A DNA stretch of 64,000 nucleotides from Henckelia pumila (taxonomy: Eukaryota > Streptophyta > Magnoliopsida > Lamiales > Gesneriaceae): positions 2,108,001-2,172,000 of the forward strand of contig NC_133121.1 in NCBI RefSeq assembly GCF_033568475.1, in the 5' to 3' direction. The stretch's first letter is position 1, and every line of letters starts with the position of its first letter. This document shows positions 59,601 to 64,000 of the stretch, one piece after another. The notes beneath the pieces are model-generated. The model saw only the letters and a list, made by a program, of their open reading frames with translations, did no database searches and had not been told where the DNA came from. The position numbers and the translations under genes were made by a program.

Positions 59601-61835
59601 CATGTTTATGGCACATTTTTTCTTGGAAATAACAGAGGCTTAGAAGGCGATCGAAAATTCCTTGAAATTCTGCATGAAATTTGTTCTCAAGTAATTAATT
59701 TACGAAATTCTGGTACCAATGCCTACCATATTCTATTTTCTAAAGCTTTATGCAGAATCTCTGGCACGTTTTCAAGCAGGATCCCCTTACATCTATCCAC
59801 TGTATGGACTGGGAGAATTGCCTCAGGTTTGGGTCTCCCCATAAATAATTTTCATGTTGAGAACTATCCTCATTTTATGGTGTATTGACACATCTTAGCG
59901 TGCCCCGTCGTAATTAACAGTCATTTGCGCGCCTAAGTGCAGTTTATGGTGGGACTTACATGCTAAACAAGCCACAATGCAAGGTAATCTTCAAAGATCT
60001 TGGCATTTTGGATGCTACTCTACCATATATAATATATTCTTGGTCAGCTGATAAATCCATATTTCTATCATTGGTTTAAACATCCATGTCTTTTTTCAAG
60101 ATTGAACAAAAGAGATAGGTCGACTCCGTCGAAGCCATGCCGTACTTGGTCATCGTCTGTTATGGCTCTGTTTGACAAAGGGATGATTTCATTGAATGCA
60201 CAAAAATAAAGATAGATTCTGAATGTATATAAATCCTATTCTGTCTACCAAATCTAAAAGCAATCTAATCTATTTTAAATTAAAAAAACCTACCAATTAT
60301 CCAAATAATTATGAATTATCTTTAGATATTCAACAGTCTGTTATCAATAGTAACTTCATTTTTGGTTGTCTTGATGGTGTAGCTGTGAAAGAGACGTTGC
60401 TCGTGCACTAACATTGTAGAATCGTTCTATTCTTGGGTTTTACAGGTTGAATTCGATGAAGATGGGAAAGCAATTGGTGTAACTTCTGAAGGAGAAACTG
60501 CGAAATGCAAGAAAGTTGTTTGTGATCCGTCATATTTACCAGATAAGGTAATTTTCTACCCAGCAAATAGCCTGACATCTGACCATCTACTTGCCTCTAT
60601 CTGTCTTGCTTTTAGTTATTCATGAAAAATAGTTTCAAAACCATTAGCCTACCACAGGTCCAGAAGGTTGGAAAGGTCGCCCGTGCTATATGTATAATGA
60701 GCCACCCAATCCCAAATACTGACGACTCTCATTCAGCACAAGTCATTCTACCGCAGAAGCAACTTGGTCGTAAATCAGATATGTATGTTAACTAAATTAT
60801 TATGGCACCCCACCATATTGTCCATATATGTTTAGAGGAATAGAAAAAATTAGCGCATTATTCAATATGAATCATGTCTTTTTGAAAATTTAGAAAGGTT
60901 GATTTCCAGTATGGTAGGTATCTGTAGAATTTTATCTTTGATTTCCTACAGGTACTTGTTCTGCTGCTCCTATACTCACAACGTTGCACCAAAAGGAAAA
61001 TATATAGCATTTGTATCTGCTGAAGCTGAAACTGACAACCCTGAAGTAGAGCTGAAGCCTGGCGTAGACCTTCTCGGCCCAGTAGATGAGATATTTTTCG
61101 ACACATATGACACATTTGTACCCACTAACAACAGTGATGCTGACCACTGTTTCATATCAAAGGTCGGATCTGAGTTCGAATTCAAAAAAATGCTTGGTTG
61201 TGTAATTTTTTGAAACCGCCTGTGTGCCATTTATTAACTTTAATTAAATCTTGGAAACCGATAACACTAATAAAAATTATTCGTCTTCCTAAGTTGTTTA
61301 AGCATATATAAGTAGCATTAAACAAACGCCATACTCAATCACTATCCATACTTTGTGTAATTATCTTAGTGTCTTCATAACAAAATCACCGCTTCTTCTT
61401 TTTTTCACATATTGCAGAGTTATGATGCAACAACGCACTTTGAGTCTACTGTGATAGATGTGTTGGCCATGTACACCAAGATAACTGGAAAGGTAAATTG
61501 CCAATATGGGGTCATTGATATTATGATATATGAATATTAGGTAACATTGTAATAGTACATGGACTATTATATGCACTAAACCTCGACAGGCGGTTTTTTC
61601 ATTTCTAAACGGATAGGGGTCCGCCTAATTCCCCGACACAACAGACGTTTAAAAAAAAAATCATAAACCACGAGTCTTACAACATCAACTGGAGTTGATG
61701 CCAAGATAAAAGCAGGGGCTATTAGGCATTTGAGTTTAATATTCACTTTTAATTTTTGTCACTTCCGTTTTTTGTTCTTAGGTTCTTGATTTATCGGTGG
61801 ACCTGAGTGCAGCCAGTGCTGGTGCTGATCAATGA
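56613..61835 (+). CDS. GDI: Rab GDP dissociation inhibitor (RabGDI)
   Basis: RabGDI extracts GDP-bound prenylated Rab GTPases from membranes and keeps them soluble in the cytosol for recycling in vesicle traffic. Thirteen exons: 56613-56699, 57134-57196, 57401-57484, 57705-57812, 57911-58083, 58899-59010, 59746-59826, 59921-59983, 60446-60547, 60658-60782, 60952-61162, 61418-61492 and 61782-61835. They join in phase to 445 residues, the usual GDI length. Motifs: [20 protein letters not shown] at the N-terminus; DYYGGESSS containing the Rab-platform Tyr39; [18 protein letters not shown] and [14 protein letters not shown] near the conserved Rab-binding helices; then [38 protein letters not shown] and [18 protein letters not shown] near the end. 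[14 protein letters not shown] spans the exon 11-12 junction. No frame damage. A Stowaway MITE lies just upstream. Confidence 0.97.
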
Positions 61836-62932
61836 GCCTATATCCAAGTGTTCCCCAAATCGAACTTCTAATTTTTGACCCGTTCCTATGCTTCTTCTCA
61901 ATCGAAGATTGGATCCTGAGCTCCAACCATAATATAAAAATAGTACAAATATGTTTCCCTTAAGCTCGGCTAAATCGCATTTCTTGAAAAGAGCATAGGA
62001 CTCTTAGCTCATGGGATATCTCTCATCCATTGTCCTCATTTTCTTGAAGTTGTTTGTGAATTTTTTTAATTTTTTTTGGAAATGATTTTTTCACCATTAA
62101 TCAATATGGGTTTGCACAGGAGAAGTTCATGAAACACCTCTCATTTATTCCATTGATGATACCCGGTTCGGTTTTCCTTTCAAAAGGAAAATAGTGATTT
62201 CGTCACGGGCCAAGGCAGATGCTGGTTTACCATAATCTGTTATCTGGTAGAGGATATAGTTGGAAAACTCAGTTATTATTATTTATGGTGTTTAAATGAA
62301 AATTCACGTATTAAAATTTTATTTTGTAAAAGTTAGAGAAAAACATGAAGCAAAAGATGTATTGTCTGCTACAGAATCAGTTACACGCGTTTCTATATAT
62401 AAAAAATTAATCACGCTATTTCTTCTCAATTTGTTGACCTTCAGGATTTCAACACCAAAAATTGTATTTGGTTGCTTTTCGTTTGGCTAAAATGAACTTT
62501 TTTGATGGGCACTCTACACATTCACTCAATTTACGACATATGTACAACAGTACAAGTTAAAAATTATATGTAACACACATGGTTTTATTTATTTCTAAAA
62601 AGTACTTTAGAGTTCAAGCTATTTGAGTTTTTTGGAGAGTGTCAATAATTATGTACAATTTGACATTTTTTAAAAAAAAAAAATAAACTGCTGAAAGAAG
62701 AAGACTGAAATAGATTATTTCCTATCTATTCCTCATAGTAATATTTAATGTTTTCTTTCAAAAAAAAAAAAAAAAGTAATATTTAATGTTTATTATCCAA
62801 GTCAACTCTCGATTCTTCCCCTATTTCCTTGGACAGTTGGATAGAATTTTGAAGCCAAGAAAGTAGAAATACCCCCAAATCAGAGCTCTGATGCCTCGTT
62901 TATATTCTTCGTTAATGCCCCACTAAGCTGAA
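61836..62932. other. RabGDI 3' UTR and spacer to the FBPase gene
   Basis: The first several hundred bases are probably RabGDI 3' UTR. No gene was seen. It contains poly-A runs near 62669 and 62760 and the retroposition scar at 62737-62791. The last 80 bases or so are probably FBPase 5' UTR. Confidence 0.6.
62737..62791. repeat. Minimal retroposition scar: 17-bp duplication around a poly-A tail
   Basis: AGTAATATTTAATGTTT occurs at 62737-62753 and 62775-62791. Between them lie only TCTTTC and about 15 A. A long target duplication around a bare A tail fits an extremely 5'-truncated LINE or SINE insertion. Confidence 0.65.
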
Positions 62933-63334
62933 ATGTGCTCCGCTACCATATTCTTGAACCCCATCTCCAGTTACCCTTCAGCAACACACATTTTCCCTCC
63001 AAAACTTCAGTATTTTCAGCCAAGATTCAATTTTTGTGCTCTACCCTCAAAGAAGATGTTTAGTCTTGGTGGGTTTGACTTCAAAATCAGTGCGAGTGGG
63101 AATTATGGTGCTGTTAGTGATGATGGTGGGATTGTTACACTGAGGGAATATATGGGGAAAGGAGGAGAAAATGTGGGAGATGAATTGGTGGTGCTGTTCA
63201 GTCATTTGGAGTATGCTTGCAAGAGGATTGCTGCGCTTGTGGCTTCACCTTTCAACTCCACTCTTGGCAAAAATTTTGGTGCTGTTGGTGGGAGTGATGA
63301 AAGGGATAAGCCTAAGCCTCTTGATGTTGTGGCC
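62933..63334 (+). CDS. Plastid-type fructose-1,6-bisphosphatase, first exon (gene continues to the right)
   Basis: The enzyme hydrolyses fructose-1,6-bisphosphate to fructose-6-phosphate. Exon 1 (134 codons, ending in phase 0 at GCC|GTAAGT) carries a Ser/Pro-rich N-terminus with few acidic residues (MCSATIFLNPISSYPSATHI) that looks like a chloroplast transit peptide. The start of the FBPase domain follows: ELVVLFSHLEYACKRIAALV, ASPFNSTLGK, and ERDKPKPLDVVA. The HLQYACKRIASLVASPFNS type and the position of this intron suggest the second chloroplast isoform (cpFBPII-like) rather than the redox-regulated cpFBPI or the cytosolic form. The regulatory and catalytic regions lie beyond the window. 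Confidence 0.85.
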
Positions 63335-64000
63335 GTAAGTTTTATTGACTAAATTGGCTGTTGAAATTCCTGATATGGATATGTTCTTGTTTGGACTGTT
63401 ACTCTTATTTGTACAAGTTCTCGTTTTCATAGAGCTTCATTTGTTTGTATGTGTTGGTGTGTGTGTGAAGGCATGTGAAATCCGAATTGGAGAGGATGGC
63501 ACTAGGAGAAATACGACTTGCGTGTGTGATTTTTAGGAACATTGAGTTTTCCTCCCTTGATAGCTTGCCTTTGGGTCACCCGAACCTAGTATTTAAGTTG
63601 ATATCGATGTTTATGTTTTTGGAATATTACATTCAGTTTTCCCGGTCGATTCTGTCACGGCCCATGGTCGTGGCTCATGGTCGACTAAAGGCAAAATTTA
63701 TCCACCAAGTTCAGGATGGAATGGTGTCGTTCCTCTATGCATTGTATGCGAGAAGATTAACCTCGAAAATACCAATTGAAGATAAGATAGCTAACTAAGG
63801 TCATAAGGCTGTGATATTGTTGACCTTGGTATTGTAAAAATATAAAATATTTTGATGAAGTAGTGAAATAAATAGTTGTCTAAACTTCTTGTGTGGAAAA
63901 ATTGGCTACAAAATGGTGATCCATATCTTTCTATGATGATAAAGTTTCGATTTGTTAAGTTGAAACACATAAAATTCCACCAGGAAGTTAGTTTGAAACA
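63335..64000 (+). other. Intron 1 of the FBPase gene (to window end)
   Basis: No sequence resembling the next FBPase exon (NDIVLSSL-type) was found up to 64000, so the intron is longer than 665 bp. A 107-codon ORF at 63475-63798 is present in the intron but matches nothing I recognise. Confidence 0.55.

Noticed and set aside
63475..63798. 107-codon ORF in the FBPase intron
   Set aside because: No similarity to FBPase exons or other families that I recognise; kept only as intron content.

Overview
The window is plant nuclear DNA, most likely from a eudicot (repeat and protein types would suit an asterid such as Lamiales; that placement is inference). It has AT-rich intergenic DNA, GT-AG introns, plant-type proteins and layered transposable elements. 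Four host genes are supported: the 5' half of TAF1 (minus strand, running off the left edge), an SVP/StMADS11-type MADS-box gene (plus), a complete Rab GDP dissociation inhibitor gene (plus), and the first exon of a plastid-type fructose-1,6-bisphosphatase (plus, running off the right edge). Exon phases were checked across every junction of the first three.

Layout. 1-13.15 kb: TAF1, 13 coding exons encoding the first 998 residues, with a LINE remnant and small tandem duplications in its introns. 13.15-23 kb: a gene-poor repeat island. It holds short Helitron-like elements, a hAT non-autonomous element with a perfect 8-bp target duplication, a foldback MITE, a diverged tandem repeat split by a 2-kb Sirevirus-like solo LTR, a degenerate hAT-like element and a 1.5-kb CACTA element. 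22.98-37.37 kb: an inverted partial copy of TAF1 exon 1 and intron 1, split by a 14.1-kb CACTA element. That element carries broken pieces of two unrelated host genes (NUP205 and SPIKE1/DOCK) and was itself invaded by a composite LTR element with a 5S-rRNA-like domain and by a decayed 8.9-kb Ty1/copia element. 37.6-47.8 kb: a young 10.2-kb Ty3/gypsy element of the Tat type (435-bp LTRs with three visible differences), with gag-pro and pol on the plus strand and an intron-containing antisense gene between pol and the 3' LTR. 47.8-51.2 kb: microsatellites, MITE and SINE-like remnants. 51.3-64 kb: the MADS-box gene, a Stowaway MITE, RabGDI and the FBPase exon.

The host genes are functionally unrelated neighbours (general transcription, developmental regulation, vesicle traffic, plastid carbon metabolism), as is normal in plants. 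The most informative part is the nesting at 22.98-37.37 kb. Its insertion order can be read from intact target-site duplications: TAF1 fragment, then CACTA with captured genes, then the LTR insertions. No CRISPR array, bacterial operon or autonomous DNA transposase was seen.
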